A stretch of DNA of 64,000 nucleotides. It comes from Pseudomonas neuropathica (GTDB taxonomy: Bacteria; Pseudomonadota; Gammaproteobacteria; Pseudomonadales; Pseudomonadaceae). Within the stretch, counting starts at the first letter, position 1; each line of letters begins with the position of its first letter. This document shows positions 1 through 9,146 of the stretch, piece after piece. The stretch is taken from assembly GCF_015461835.1 (NCBI RefSeq), contig NZ_JACOPX010000003.1, positions 124,001-188,000 of the forward strand, written 5' to 3'. Both the position numbers and the translations under genes were made by a program. Below the pieces are notes generated by a model. It was not told the DNA's origin. It did no database searches and saw nothing but the letters and a program-made list of their open reading frames with translations.

Positions 1-668
1 ATACAAATCGTTTTGCCTGAGCCTTTCCTGACGTGCCTGATCTTCAGCAATGAATGCTGCGTCAGTAAAACGTCCGATACATGATTGGAAAGAAACACCA
101 CCACTCGGGGAGTTTTCCGGTCCAGGTTCCGGATGTTTTCCAGAATCGTGGCTAACTCTCTCGATGCATCGACACCCCGAACGTCGATGAGGTGCAGGTC
201 ACTGACCCATGCGGGCAACTGAATGTTGTGCTGAACAATCAGGTTCGATTTTGAGTTGATGGCCGAGGGCGGGTCAGGCGCGTTGTGGACTTTGCACGCG
301 TCCTTGCATTCGGTTGGGCCTGACTCGCTGGGCACGATACAACTTGATAGTCCAAATGTCCCTTGTGTGGCTGGCTCCAGGGGTGGTGTGTTTCGTTTGT
401 TCTCGCGGTCGTTGTTATCGATTACCTTAAGAAAGTTTTTGTCCTTGCCGAAGTCCGAAGGTGAGTAAAGGGAACGGTAGTTAAAGTTTAAAGTTATAAA
501 GAATAGAAACAGCAAGTAGAACGGGAAGCTGATCAGAAACCACACGTAGATCTCTCTGTCCTTATTGTCTAGGAAAGGCAGCGAAATAGCGGCTGATGTT
601 TCCGAAATGGCTGCGAATATGGCAATTACCGTCATTGGGTTAGTGATTTTGTTTTTTATTTTCAGCAT
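1..668 (-). CDS. Hypothetical two-segment membrane protein, cut by the window edge
   Basis: An open frame runs on the minus strand from an ATG at 668 to the first base of the window without a stop, so the C-terminus lies outside. About 222 residues are visible. Residues 10-35 and about 43-60 are hydrophobic and look like two membrane segments, separated by a charged turn. A soluble part follows, with a hydrophobic strand-like stretch (VVVFLSN) near residue 200. A second ATG at codon 12 could also be the start; an AGAG stretch lies 7-12 bases before the first ATG. Base composition is clearly more AT-rich than the neighbouring genes and the codons are less biased, which suggests later acquisition or low expression. 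I recognise no family. It reads away from the response regulator at 1180. Confidence 0.6.
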   Translation of the reverse strand, partial: MLKIKNKITNPMTVIAIFAAISETSAAISLPFLDNKDREIYVWFLISFPFYLLFLFFITLNFNYRSLYSPSDFGKDKNFLKVIDNNDRENKRNTPPLEPATQGTFGLSSCIVPSESGPTECKDACKVHNAPDPPSAINSKSNLIVQHNIQLPAWVSDLHLIDVRGVDASRELATILENIRNLDRKTPRVVVFLSNHVSDVLLTQHSLLKIRHVRKGSGKTIC

Positions 669-1179
669 GCTTGTGCTCTTGTGTTTGATCTGTCTCGTTG
701 GTGATAAGTTGGTATGAGTTGAGTGGCCTGGTAATCGGGTTTCAAATACTTGTATTTATAGCAAAAGTATTGTGTTGGGTATAAATATCTTGTTTCAAGT
801 GTTTATATCGGGTTTGAAGTTGTGAGGTGGGTGTGTCGGCTGTTGCATGGTGTTTCGGGTTGATAATCAAAGTTCTCGGCCGAACGCAGATTCGCAGGTG
901 TCATGGCCTTTCGGGCACCGTGAAACTCAACGACAAGGCATGATTTCTGTGTCGTTAGCCGTAGTCTGTAACAAGTTAAAAGCGAACTATTTCCGTGAGC
1001 GGAGGAGGAAATAACGTCGGATGTTTACTGGGGGTGGCGGTATTTTGTAGGAATAGTCCGCAATGACTGTAGGGTATGTCTCTCGATGCAGGTGCGTGTT
1101 AACCCTGGCATGCCATAGAGCAAGTGACTGGGCTATTGTGCGTGTTCTAAAAATTCGAACAGCGAAACTGGACTTGCCC
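669..1179. other. AT-rich divergent intergenic region
   Basis: These 511 bases separate the truncated membrane-protein gene from the response regulator, which are transcribed away from each other, so promoters for both must lie here. The part at 690-830 is very AT-rich. It holds two similar stretches, CGGGTTTCAA (737-746) and CGGGTTTGAA (809-818). A strong GGAGGAGG Shine-Dalgarno-like run at about 1000-1008 is not followed at normal distance by a convincing gene. I see no RNA gene or repeat here. Confidence 0.4.
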
Positions 1180-1806
1180 ATGAATAAAGTGCTGATCGTG
1201 GATGATCACCCTGTCATTCGTCTTGCGGTACGTATGCTGATGGAACGTCATGGCTACGAAGTCATCGCAGAAACTGATAACGGTGTGGATGCGTTACAAC
1301 TTGCTCGAGAACAAATGCCGGATATTGTCATTCTGGATATTGGAATACCGAAGCTAGATGGTCTGGAAGTTATCGCGCGCCTGACTACGACGGCCATGCC
1401 TATTAAAGTTCTGGTGTTGACCTCCCAGGCTCCCGGGCACTTTTCAATGCGCTGCATGCAGTCGGGGGCGGCCGGCTATGTCTGTAAACAACAGGACCTG
1501 ACCGAGTTGCTCAGTGCGATCAAGGCGGTATTGTCGGGCTATAGTTATTTTCCCAATCAGGCTTTGCATACAGTCCGCACCAGTCTGGGCAATGCCAGTG
1601 AGGCTGACATGGTGGATCGTCTGTCCGGTCGGGAAATGATGGTGTTGCAGCAGTTGGCGCGAGGCAAGACAAACAAGGAAATCGCCGATGGCATGTTTTT
1701 GAGCAACAAAACCGTAAGCACCTACAAGACGCGCTTGTTGTTGAAGCTCAATGCGCGGTCCCTGGTTGATCTGATCGAGCTGGCGCAGCGTAATGGTCTG
1801 GTCTGA
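1180..1806 (+). CDS. LuxR/FixJ-type response regulator (BvgA/EvgA-like)
   Basis: This 208-residue DNA-binding response regulator has a receiver domain at residues 1-120 and a LuxR-type helix-turn-helix at about 142-200. The acidic pair D8/D9 and the phospho-acceptor D53 (in VILDIGIPKLDG) are intact, so it should be phosphorylated by a partner kinase. The C-terminal half contains LSGREMMVLQQLARGKTNKE, the usual LuxR recognition fold. The start ATG at 1180 is chosen because MNKVLIVDDHP is the normal beginning of the domain; an in-frame ATG at 1063 would add an implausible Cys/Arg-rich extension. Overall it resembles the BvgA/EvgA group. No histidine kinase gene is next to it in this window, so it is an orphan here. 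A hairpin follows the stop. Confidence 0.85.
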   Translation: MNKVLIVDDHPVIRLAVRMLMERHGYEVIAETDNGVDALQLAREQMPDIVILDIGIPKLDGLEVIARLTTTAMPIKVLVLTSQAPGHFSMRCMQSGAAGYVCKQQDLTELLSAIKAVLSGYSYFPNQALHTVRTSLGNASEADMVDRLSGREMMVLQQLARGKTNKEIADGMFLSNKTVSTYKTRLLLKLNARSLVDLIELAQRNGLV

Positions 1807-1863
1807 ATGTATCGAGGGCTGACAGGGTGGTGGGCCGGTCGAACTCCGCTAGCCGCAGAAAGT

Positions 1864-1890
1864 GAAAAGCCTCCATTTCGGGAGGCTTTC
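1864..1890. terminator. Bidirectional terminator
   Basis: The stem AAAGCCTCC / GGAGGCTTT with a 6-base loop lies between the convergent response-regulator gene and the PA3496-type gene. A-rich and T-rich flanks on both sides suit termination in both directions. Confidence 0.75.
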
Positions 1891-1895
1891 AAATA

Positions 1896-2072
1896 TCAGT
1901 CATCAAAATCGTAATCGGCCAATTGCTTTTGCAGTCGGCGCTCCTCAAGCAGGTTATCGATCGTACGGCGCTTGCTGAGATTGGTCTTGGCGACTTCGAC
2001 CACAGGTTCGGTGTCCTCAGATTCCGCAGCGATATCATCATCTACATCAAGTGGCTCTTTGTCGCTACTCAT
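1896..2072 (-). CDS. PA3496-family small acidic protein
   Basis: This 58-residue protein is very acidic in its first half (DVDDDIAAESEDTE) and basic to amphipathic in its second (LSKRRTIDNLLEERRLQKQL, then ADYDFDD). This pattern and its position directly after nth match the Pseudomonas PA3496 family, annotated as putative envelope-integrity proteins with no established biochemical role. It starts at the ATG at 2072 and stops with TGA at 1896-1898. It is transcribed in the same direction as the Rnf-like operon and nth, with a 106-base gap after nth, so it may be read with them. The function is unknown; only the family assignment is reasonably firm. Confidence 0.8.
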   Translation of the reverse strand: MSSDKEPLDVDDDIAAESEDTEPVVEVAKTNLSKRRTIDNLLEERRLQKQLADYDFDD

Positions 2073-2178
2073 CAGCTAACTCCCGGCTAAGAATGCCTTT
2101 GGCGCCCCTTATATCGATATTCCTGCGGCGGGTAAAAAAGATTTTTTCAATCGACTTATCAATTATTCCAATAGCCGG

Positions 2179-2817
2179 TCAATCGTCCGAAGTTTTGTCC
2201 TTGTACTCGCACAGGTCTTCGATCCGGCAGCTGCCGCAGCGTGGCTTGCGGGCCAGACACACATAACGGCCATGAAGTATCAGCCAGTGATGAGAGTCGA
2301 GAAGGAATTCTTTGGGTACAAACTTCATCAGCTTCTTTTCCACTTCGACCACGTTTTTACCCGGTGCAATGCCGGTGCGGTTGCTGACCCGAAATATATG
2401 AGTGTCGACGGCCATGGTCAGTTGGCGGAAAGCCGTGTTGAGTACGACGTTGGCGGTCTTGCGGCCCACTCCCGGCAGGGCTTCGAGCTCTTCACGGGTT
2501 TGCGGGACTTCGCTGCCATGGCGTTCGACCAGCAAGCGGCAGGTTTCGATGACGTTCTTGGCCTTGCTGTTGTAGAGGCCGATCGTCTTGATGTATTCGG
2601 ATAGCCCCTCGACGCCCAAAGCGTGGATCGCCGCTGGTGTGTTGGCAACCGGAAACAGCTTTGCCGTGGCCTTGTTGACGCCGACGTCTGTCGATTGCGC
2701 CGAAAGAATCACCGCGATCAACAACTCGAACGGCGAGGAGTAGGCCAGTTCGGTCTTCGGTTCCGGGTTGTCTTCGTGCAGGCGGCGGAAAATCTCCAGG
2801 CGTTTTGCTGCATTCAT
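2179..2817 (-). CDS. nth: Endonuclease III
   Basis: A 212-residue DNA glycosylase/AP-lyase for base-excision repair of oxidised pyrimidines. The helix-hairpin-helix LPGVGRKTANVV contains catalytic K120, and D138 lies in VDTHIFR; both positions equal those of E. coli Nth. The [4Fe-4S] cluster ligands are C187, C194, C197 and C203 (spacing 6-2-5). The length is normal. Its ATG overlaps the stop of rnfE (ATGA), so it is translationally coupled to the Rnf-like operon. Linkage of nth to rnf genes is common in gamma-proteobacteria; one idea is that both need or serve Fe-S redox balance, but that is inference. Confidence 0.97.
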   Translation of the reverse strand: MNAAKRLEIFRRLHEDNPEPKTELAYSSPFELLIAVILSAQSTDVGVNKATAKLFPVANTPAAIHALGVEGLSEYIKTIGLYNSKAKNVIETCRLLVERHGSEVPQTREELEALPGVGRKTANVVLNTAFRQLTMAVDTHIFRVSNRTGIAPGKNVVEVEKKLMKFVPKEFLLDSHHWLILHGRYVCLARKPRCGSCRIEDLCEYKDKTSDD

Positions 2818-3395
2818 GAGCGATGTGTTTCCTTGGATATCGAGTTCGGGCGAACTATCGCCTGACGCGCCGCCAGCAGCAGCGCCAACAAAATAAAAGC
2901 ACCGGGGATCAACGTGATCAGGTGCAGCCCTTCGCCAAATACAACAAGACCTGGCCAGTGTTCGAACAGTCCCCGGCCGAGACTGCCGTGACCGACGAGT
3001 TCACGCAGCCCGGCGAGCCCGAGCAGCAATCCGCCGAACATGCCGCAGAGTTTGAGCCGCTCGATCCACGACTGCCGCCAGAACCCGTTGTGCTCCAGCA
3101 CCACGCATTGCAAGGCGAGCAGGCCGACATAGAGGCCGAAGGTTTGCTGCCAGGGCAGAAACCAGCGTTGCGCCAAAAGATCTGCGCAACTGGTGAGGGT
3201 CGCGGCGAGCAACACGCTGGCGAGCAACACGCTTTTTTCTGTGAGCCGTGGTCGCATAGCAGCCATGCACAGGCCATACATGCCTGCGACAGTAACGAAC
3301 ATCAACAATGTCCCCACACCACCTGCCAGTGAGTCACTAGTGCCAAGCAGCAATGTCAGCATCAAAGTGTTCGAGAGAACTACTGGTCGGTTCAT
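2814..3395 (-). CDS. rnfE: RnfE-like membrane subunit, divergent
   Basis: A 193-residue integral membrane protein in the position of RnfE/RsxE. The C-terminal part keeps family landmarks: LRELVGHGSLG corresponds to the LREIIGNGTLF of E. coli RsxE and LITLIPGAFILL to its LPPGAF. In RnfE two cysteines help hold a [2Fe-2S] cluster shared with RnfA. Here the first (GLCP in E. coli) is replaced within LLLGTSDSLAG, while the second seems kept in LALQCVVLE. The protein is shorter than usual (about 230). The start overlaps the rnfG stop, and its stop overlaps the nth start. The identity rests on operon order plus these landmarks. Confidence 0.8.
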   Translation of the reverse strand: MNRPVVLSNTLMLTLLLGTSDSLAGGVGTLLMFVTVAGMYGLCMAAMRPRLTEKSVLLASVLLAATLTSCADLLAQRWFLPWQQTFGLYVGLLALQCVVLEHNGFWRQSWIERLKLCGMFGGLLLGLAGLRELVGHGSLGRGLFEHWPGLVVFGEGLHLITLIPGAFILLALLLAARQAIVRPNSISKETHRS

Positions 3396-3997
3396 GTTCC
3401 GCTCCCCAGTAGCGCGGCCCGATGTTCATCGAAGTAGCGCAGGGCATCATGGATCGCGCTGATGGCTGCGCGCGAGGTGATGGTCGCGCCAGCTATTTGA
3501 TCAAATTGTCCCTGATCCTTTTTCAGCGCCCATCCCGCATCTGTTGGCTCCTTGCTCGATGTGCCGATAAACGACTGTAGCCAGGTATTCGGCCAGTCCC
3601 CCAGGTGCCCGCCGAGTCCTGGCGTTTCGCTTTGTTTAAGGGTTTTCACACCGAGCAATTTGCCGTTGGCATCTATGGCGATCAACAGTTCGATGGCGCC
3701 CGCATAACCCTGGGTCTGACTGTGTAGCAAGATTGCGACGGTCTGGCCGCGTTCGGTCGCGCGATAACCACCCGTCAAGGTGCTATGGCTCAAGTTCAAG
3801 TCTGCCAAGGCCAAAGGCTGCTCGAGCGGTTGATTGTCGTAGGCATCGAGTGGAAGCAGATCCAGCAGTTTGCGGCTTTCGATCAAACGCTGCTCGCTGG
3901 CAATTTGCGCTGCAGTACTACGGTATACAACATAAGTCACAGCGACGCCGATGACCGCCAACAGCAGCACAATAGACGCGCTGGCCGTGCGATTCAT
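3392..3997 (-). CDS. rnfG: RnfG, FMN-carrying subunit
   Basis: This 201-residue protein has one N-terminal membrane helix (residues 7-25) and a periplasmic FMN-binding domain. The covalent flavin motif is present near the C-terminus as AGATITSRA; the family norm is S/D-G-A-T-x-T/S, with the last Thr carrying FMN through a phosphoester made by ApbE. The stretch SETPGLGG before it is also typical. The start at 3997 (MNRTASAS) overlaps the rnfD stop by 4 bases; an upstream in-frame ATG at 4051 would give a non-hydrophobic Cys-rich extension and is less likely. So this subunit appears functional although its neighbours are divergent. Confidence 0.9.
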   Translation of the reverse strand: MNRTASASIVLLLAVIGVAVTYVVYRSTAAQIASEQRLIESRKLLDLLPLDAYDNQPLEQPLALADLNLSHSTLTGGYRATERGQTVAILLHSQTQGYAGAIELLIAIDANGKLLGVKTLKQSETPGLGGHLGDWPNTWLQSFIGTSSKEPTDAGWALKKDQGQFDQIAGATITSRAAISAIHDALRYFDEHRAALLGSGT

Positions 3998-4977
3998 GGG
4001 CGCACCTCTGACTGACGGCTCGCGGCAAATCGCTCCAGCGCAGGCACGCAAAGATTCATCAGCAGCACTGCGAACGCCACGCCATCCGGGTATCCACCCC
4101 AGGTTCGAATCACGTAAGTCAGCAGCCCGACACTGCCTCCGAACAGCAGACGGGCAAGCGCGCTTTTAGCGCCAGAGACCGGTTCAGTGATGATAAAGAA
4201 CGCCCCCAGCATGGTCGCGCCACTGAGCAGGTGAAACAGCGGTGACCCATGCGAGTCCGACCCGGAACCGTTCCAGCACAGCAGACTGATGACAAACAGG
4301 CTGATGAGCATGCCCACTGGCGCATGCCAACTGAAAACGCGGCGCTGCAGCAGAAACAACCCACCGGCGAGGAACGCCAGATTCACCCATTCCACACCGT
4401 GTCCGCCCCATCGACCGAAGCCTGGATTGCTGGTGAACAACTCGTCCATGGTCAGGCTTTTATTGATGCGCAGGCTGTCCAGTACGGTGGCCTGGACCCA
4501 AGCATCCGGCGCCTGACCTGCGCCGAATACTTGTTGAAACGTTGCCGTCAGATCCAGGCCATGAGCCGGCCAATGGGTCATCGGTTGCGGAAACATCACC
4601 ATGGCCAAGGCAAACCCGAGCATTGCCGGATTGAACGGGTTTTTGCCGACGCCGCCGTACACGTGCTTGCCAAACAGCAGACCCGAAGCCATGGCTGTTA
4701 CCGTCAGCCACCAGGGGCAATAAGGTGGCAGGGCGGCAGCCAGCAATGTCGCGCTGACAAGCGCGCTGCCGTCGCTCAGCGCTGGCTGCAGGGGCTGTCG
4801 ACGCAGGTGCGGGATGGCTGCTTCGACAATCAATGCTGTGGTGGCCGCCAGAATCAGATTGATCAACACCCCCCAACCGTACAGCCAGAACAGTGCGAGC
4901 AGCCCTGGCAAAGCGGCCAGCAGCACCAGCTTCATTGCCTGTTGCAGGCGATTGTCCGGTGCCTCAAGGGGCAACAT
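3994..4977 (-). CDS. rnfD: RnfD, flavin-carrying membrane subunit
   Basis: A 327-residue polytopic membrane protein of the NqrB/RnfD family. The covalent flavin site is intact in [14 protein letters not shown] (Thr of S-G-A-T), followed by the typical [29 protein letters not shown] is the family's first cytoplasmic signature. The start at 4977 gives the right N-terminus ([18 protein letters not shown], comparable with the RQTSRIM region of RsxD) and overlaps the end of rnfB by 14 bases. In a normal Rnf operon rnfC would sit between rnfB and rnfD; there is no room for it here. Confidence 0.93.
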   Translation of the reverse strand: MLPLEAPDNRLQQAMKLVLLAALPGLLALFWLYGWGVLINLILAATTALIVEAAIPHLRRQPLQPALSDGSALVSATLLAAALPPYCPWWLTVTAMASGLLFGKHVYGGVGKNPFNPAMLGFALAMVMFPQPMTHWPAHGLDLTATFQQVFGAGQAPDAWVQATVLDSLRINKSLTMDELFTSNPGFGRWGGHGVEWVNLAFLAGGLFLLQRRVFSWHAPVGMLISLFVISLLCWNGSGSDSHGSPLFHLLSGATMLGAFFIITEPVSGAKSALARLLFGGSVGLLTYVIRTWGGYPDGVAFAVLLMNLCVPALERFAASRQSEVRP

Positions 4978-6172
4978 GATCTTGCACCTGGCGCTCGGCG
5001 TCTTGCAGGCGGGCGCGGGCCTTGGCGAGGATTTCGGTAGGCGTGTCGGCGCGCCGTTCGAGTTTGTTGAGGTCGGCGCGGGCGTAGGCCAATTCGGTTT
5101 TCAACTGGCGAAGCTGGCTGTCGACCGGACGTTTTTCGACGCGCACCAGGTCAGGCAACGGCTGATCGCTTGTAGCTTCGGCGGCGTGCAGGGCCTGTTC
5201 GGCATCGCGCAGTGCTTGTTCCAGCGCGGCGATCTGTTCGGGCGCCGCTTCGGCGGTTTGGGCTTTTTTCAGTTCGGCACGACGCATTGCCAACTGGATT
5301 TTTGCCCGTTTCAAGTCGGCATCTTTCGCCGGGACCGTGACTGCCGGGGCAGGCGGGGCGCTGCTTTCAATTTTCGCCAAGGCCTCCTCAGCCGCGCCGA
5401 ACTGCTGCTGCAACACGATCAATTGTGCCTGCTGCTCGAACGTCGGCGGATGACCGAAGGCTTTCAACGATTTGTGCAATTGCGCGCGGCTCATCGCTAC
5501 ATCGATTTTGGCTTTCTTCAGCGCCGCGTCAACGGTGGCGGCTTTCTGCGCACGCACGCGTTCCAATGCTGCCTGCACCGGATCGGTCGCGGTCACTTGA
5601 GGCTGCGCCGCCCGTTTCGCCCGCGCTTCACGCTCAGCCTGTTTCTGTTGTTCTTCGCGGTGCAAGCGCTCGTTTCGGCGCTCGAAGCGTTGACGCGCGT
5701 GATCGCGTTTGGCCGCGCGCGCGCGCTGCTCGTCGAGACTGACGGCGAGGCCGCCCACCACCGGCAACGTGCCCGGCGACAATGGATGCATTTCGATGCA
5801 ATCCACCGGGCACGGTGCGACACACAGATCGCAACCGGTGCACTCGTCGACGATGACCGTGTGCATCAGTTTCGCCGCGCCGACGATCGCGTCGATCGGG
5901 CAGGCCTGAATGCACTTGGTGCAGCCAATGCATTCGGCTTCACGGATAAACGCCACTTGCGGCGGTGCCGAGCCGCGACTGATGTCCAGTTCCAGCACCG
6001 GCACTTTCAACAGTTCAGCCAGCGCCGCGATGGTTTCGTCACCGCCCGGCGGGCACTTGTTGATCGGCTCGCCCTCGGCGATGCCTTGTGCGTACGGTTT
6101 GCATCCGGGATGGCCGCACTTGCCGCATTGGGTCTGCGGCAGGAGGGCATCGATGCGTTGAATCAGACTCAT
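4964..6172 (-). CDS. rnfB: RnfB-like ferredoxin subunit without membrane anchor, with long repeat tail
   Basis: This 402-residue protein begins at the Fe-S part of Rnf[10 protein letters not shown]...KCPPGG (4Fe-4S domain, residues 16-45), then two ferredoxin clusters [12 protein letters not shown] and [12 protein letters not shown]. The N-terminal membrane helix (about 25 residues) of standard RnfB is missing. After residue about 140 there is a charged, Ala/Lys/Glu-rich tail of some 250 residues that standard RnfB (about 190 residues) lacks. It carries at least three copies of a helical repeat: [37 protein letters not shown] and [18 protein letters not shown]. Such tails recall the C-terminal repeats of proteobacterial RnfC. 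The start overlaps the rnfA stop. It is probably soluble or held on the complex by the tail (inference). Confidence 0.9.
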   Translation of the reverse strand: MSLIQRIDALLPQTQCGKCGHPGCKPYAQGIAEGEPINKCPPGGDETIAALAELLKVPVLELDISRGSAPPQVAFIREAECIGCTKCIQACPIDAIVGAAKLMHTVIVDECTGCDLCVAPCPVDCIEMHPLSPGTLPVVGGLAVSLDEQRARAAKRDHARQRFERRNERLHREEQQKQAEREARAKRAAQPQVTATDPVQAALERVRAQKAATVDAALKKAKIDVAMSRAQLHKSLKAFGHPPTFEQQAQLIVLQQQFGAAEEALAKIESSAPPAPAVTVPAKDADLKRAKIQLAMRRAELKKAQTAEAAPEQIAALEQALRDAEQALHAAEATSDQPLPDLVRVEKRPVDSQLRQLKTELAYARADLNKLERRADTPTEILAKARARLQDAERQVQDHVAP

Positions 6173-6738
6173 GTTTTGATCAGTCCACTGAATCCGAGAA
6201 AAATCACTGCGATCAGTCCGGCGCCGATCAGATCAATCGGCAGGCCACGAAAGGGCAGGGGGATATCGTTGTCGGCCGTGCGCTCGCGCAAATCGCTGAA
6301 GAGGCTCAGCACCAGCCAGAAACCCAGCCCGGCGCCAAGACTTAGCGCTATTGCCTGCGGCAGGCCTTGATCGTTTTGCGCGTTGATCAGTGCCAGCCCA
6401 AGCACTCCGGCATTGCCCAGCAACAATGGCCATAGCCCGTCGAAAGGCAGACCGGGAAAGCCGCTGGACAACAATTTCAGCAGCGGTGCGATCAGCAACA
6501 CACTCAAGGGCAGAAACACGAACAGCCGCAGGGCTTCAAGGTGAAGCGGCACCAGTAGCCAATGCCAGATCCCGTAAGCGGCTACACCCACAACCAGCAT
6601 CAGGCACAACGTCGCCAGTCCCAGCGCATGCACCTGACGACGACTGCCCGCCAGCAGCGGATCGACGCCCAAGGGCCAGTGCAACACGAAGTTGTTAAGC
6701 AGCGCAGCACTGATAAGCGTAAGCACGAGTTCGGTCAT
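6169..6738 (-). CDS. rnfA: RnfA-like membrane subunit, cluster cysteines lost
   Basis: A 189-residue protein with six likely membrane helices that aligns along its whole length with RnfA/RsxA: LLNNFVL near the start, [11 protein letters not shown] in the middle, and [14 protein letters not shown] plus FLGFSGLIK at the end. In RsxA the motifs FLGLCPFMG and TTNCAVLG supply the cysteines for the membrane [2Fe-2S] cluster. Here they read PLGVDPLLA (Cys replaced by Asp26) and LGNAGVLG (Cys replaced by Ala). Thus the fold is kept but the cluster ligands are not. It is the first gene of the operon; the promoter must lie in 6739-6815. Confidence 0.85.
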   Translation of the reverse strand: MTELVLTLISAALLNNFVLHWPLGVDPLLAGSRRQVHALGLATLCLMLVVGVAAYGIWHWLLVPLHLEALRLFVFLPLSVLLIAPLLKLLSSGFPGLPFDGLWPLLLGNAGVLGLALINAQNDQGLPQAIALSLGAGLGFWLVLSLFSDLRERTADNDIPLPFRGLPIDLIGAGLIAVIFLGFSGLIKT

Positions 6739-6814
6739 GGTTCTGCCAGAGAAACGGTCGGCTATCTCATAAGGTTAGGCATTATCCGGCAGCCACGCAG
6801 GGTGGGCCAGATAT

Positions 6815-6852
6815 GAAAAATCCCACCGGCATGCGGGGCACGCCGGTGGGAT
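6815..6852 (-). terminator. metG terminator
   Basis: A perfect 11-base stem (6820-6830 with 6842-6852) is followed on the minus strand by TTTTTC. It lies directly after the metG stop and separates metG from the Rnf-like operon. Confidence 0.9.
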
Positions 6853-6869
6853 CGATTTGTTGCCGGGCC

Positions 6870-8921
6870 TTACTTGATGCGTTGACCCGGCTTGGCGCCG
6901 CTGTCCGGGCTCAGCAGGTAAATCTCTTCACCGCCAGGGCCAGCCGCCATCACCATGCCTTCGGAGATACCGAACTTCATTTTCCGTGGCTTGAGGTTGG
7001 CGATCATCATGGTCAGGCGACCGTCGAGTTTCGACGGATCCGGGTAAGCGCTCTTGATCCCGGAGAACACGTTGCGTTGCTCGTCACCGATGTCCAGGGT
7101 CAGGCGCAGCAGCTTGTCAGCACCTTCGACGTGTTCGGCTTTGACGATCAGTGCGACGCGCAGGTCGATCGCGGCAAACGCGTCGAAATCGATTTCCGGC
7201 GACAGCGGATCCTTGGCCAGTTCGCCGTTGCCGGCCGGAGCGGTTGCACCGGTGTCGGTCTGGCTGGCGGTCAGGTCTTCTTTCGAGGCATCGCTCATGG
7301 CTTGCACTTTTACCGGGTCGATGCGGGTCATCAACGGTTTGAATTCGTTCAACTGGTGGTTGGCCAGCAGGGTGGTGTGGTCGTTCCAGGTCAGCGGGGC
7401 GACGTTGAGGAATGCCTCGGCATCGGCGGCCAGCAACGGCAACACCGGTTTGAGGAAGATCACCAGTTGGCGGAACAGGTTGATGCCGGTGGCGCAGATC
7501 GCCTGGACTTCATCCTGCTTGCCTTCCTGTTTGTTCAGCGACCACGGGGCCTTGTCGGCGATCCAGGCATTGGCGCGGTCGGCCAGGGCCATGGTTTCAC
7601 GCATGGCGCGGGCGAAGTCGCGGGCTTCATAGGCGTCGGCAATGCTTGGCGCAGCGGCGAGGAAAGCCTCGGTCAACTCCGGTGCAGCGTTTTGGTCGAC
7701 CAGCAGGCCGCCGTTACCTTTCTGGATGAAACCGGCGCATCGGCTGGCAATGTTGACCACTTTGCCGACCAGATCCGAGTTGACCTTCTGCACGAAGTCT
7801 TCGAGGTTCAGGTCGAGGTCATCGACGCCACGGCCCAGTTTGGCCGCGTAGTAGTAGCGCAGGTACTCCGGCGACAGGTGATCCAGATACGTACGGGCCT
7901 TGATGAATGTGCCGCGCGACTTGGACATTTTCTGGCCGTTGACGGTCAGGTAGCCGTGCACGTTGATGCCGGTCGGCTTGCGGTAGCCCGCGCCTTCGAG
8001 CATCGCTGGCCAGAACAGCGCGTGGAAGTTGACGATGTCCTTGCCGATGAAATGGTACAGCTCGGCGGTGGAATCCTTGCCCCAGAACGCGTCGAAGTCC
8101 AGCTCCGGCGTGCGGTCGCAGAGGTTCTTGAAGCTGGCCATGTAGCCGATCGGCGCGTCCAGCCACACGTAGAAATACTTGCCCGGCTCGCCCGGAATCT
8201 CGAAACCGAAGTACGGCGCATCGCGGGAGATGTCCCACTGCTGCAGGCCGGCGTCGAGCCATTCGGCGATCTTGTTGGCCACGGCGTCTTGCAGTGTGCC
8301 GCTGCGGGTCCAGGTCTGCAGCATTTGCTGAAAGTCTGGGAGTTTGAAGAAGAAGTGCTGGGAATCCTTGAGCACCGGCGTGGCGCCGGAGATCGCCGAC
8401 TTCGGATCCTTCAGGTCAGTTGGAGCGTAGGTTGCACCGCATTTTTCGCAGTTGTCGCCGTACTGGTCTTCAGTGCCGCATTTCGGGCAGGTGCCCTTGA
8501 TGAAGCGGTCGGCCAGGAACATTTTCTTTTCCGGGTCGAAATACTGGGTGATCGAGCGCTGGGCAATGTGCCCGGCGTCACGCAGCTTGATGTAGATCTG
8601 GCTCGACAGCTCACGGTTTTCTTCGGCGTGAGTGGAGTGGAAGTTGTCGAAATCGACCAGGAACTCGGCAAAGTCGGCGCTGTGTTCAGCCTGTACATTG
8701 GCGATCAGTTGTTCCGGGGTGATGCCTTCCTTTTCCGCGCGCAGCATGATCGCCGAACCGTGGGCGTCGTCGGCGCAGACATAAATGCACTGGTTGCCGC
8801 GATGCTTCTGGAAGCGCACCCACATATCGGTCTGGATATATTCCAGCATATGGCCAAGGTGAATCGAACCGTTGGCGTAGGGCAGGGCGCTGGTGACGAG
8901 GATCTTGCGTGGTTCGGACAT
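6870..8921 (-). CDS. metG: Methionyl-tRNA synthetase
   Basis: This 683-residue class I aminoacyl-tRNA synthetase charges tRNA-Met. The first signature is HLGH (residues 21-24) after TSALPYANG. The zinc knuckle is [17 protein letters not shown] (residues about 146-162) and the second signature is [12 protein letters not shown]-terminal EMAP/tRNA-binding domain (from about residue 580, starting [14 protein letters not shown]) completes the long, dimeric form. The start at 8921 ([13 protein letters not shown]) is chosen; an upstream in-frame ATG at 9116 would run through a REP palindrome and is not credible. Confidence 0.98.
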   Translation of the reverse strand: MSEPRKILVTSALPYANGSIHLGHMLEYIQTDMWVRFQKHRGNQCIYVCADDAHGSAIMLRAEKEGITPEQLIANVQAEHSADFAEFLVDFDNFHSTHAEENRELSSQIYIKLRDAGHIAQRSITQYFDPEKKMFLADRFIKGTCPKCGTEDQYGDNCEKCGATYAPTDLKDPKSAISGATPVLKDSQHFFFKLPDFQQMLQTWTRSGTLQDAVANKIAEWLDAGLQQWDISRDAPYFGFEIPGEPGKYFYVWLDAPIGYMASFKNLCDRTPELDFDAFWGKDSTAELYHFIGKDIVNFHALFWPAMLEGAGYRKPTGINVHGYLTVNGQKMSKSRGTFIKARTYLDHLSPEYLRYYYAAKLGRGVDDLDLNLEDFVQKVNSDLVGKVVNIASRCAGFIQKGNGGLLVDQNAAPELTEAFLAAAPSIADAYEARDFARAMRETMALADRANAWIADKAPWSLNKQEGKQDEVQAICATGINLFRQLVIFLKPVLPLLAADAEAFLNVAPLTWNDHTTLLANHQLNEFKPLMTRIDPVKVQAMSDASKEDLTASQTDTGATAPAGNGELAKDPLSPEIDFDAFAAIDLRVALIVKAEHVEGADKLLRLTLDIGDEQRNVFSGIKSAYPDPSKLDGRLTMMIANLKPRKMKFGISEGMVMAAGPGGEEIYLLSPDSGAKPGQRIK

Positions 8922-9020
8922 GTGGGGCTTCGCTACTTGATGAAACGGAGGTCGGCCACTATAAAGCGCTGGCGCATATTTTTCACCCTGTGCGCCTGTT
9001 TCATTGGATGAGCAGACGGA

Positions 9021-9096
9021 AAAGATCGCAGCCTGCGGCAGCTCCTGCAGATGTACGTCGATCTCCTGCAGGAGCTGCCGAAGGCTGCGATCTTTT
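9021..9096. repeat. REP-type palindrome, family A
   Basis: Two inverted copies of AAGATCGCAGCCTxCGGCAG plus CTCCTGCAG arms face each other around a short loop. It lies between the divergent metG and apbC genes. Confidence 0.85.
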
Positions 9097-9146
9097 TCAG
9101 GTACGATACCCGGCATCTATTCCCAGTCTTGTTATCGGAGTTGCCC

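Noticed and set aside
1021..1050. A nine-codon frame after the GGAGGAGG run, possible leader peptide
   Set aside because: The spacing from the Shine-Dalgarno-like run to the ATG is too long and the response regulator starts 130 bases later with no attenuator structure between.
8979..8986. TTTTTCAC upstream of apbC as a ColR site
   Set aside because: The flanking bases mismatch the consensus at several positions. The 8-base core alone is expected about twice in a window of this size. Similar cores inside mexW were ignored for the same reason.
6813..9011. A 732-codon open frame opposite metG
   Set aside because: It is a shadow of metG without a ribosome-binding site or known domain. Similar long empty frames lie opposite rnfB, bifA, icmP and apbC.
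8922..9116. A 65-codon N-terminal extension of metG
   Set aside because: It runs through a REP palindrome, and the known MetG N-terminus fits the ATG at 8921.
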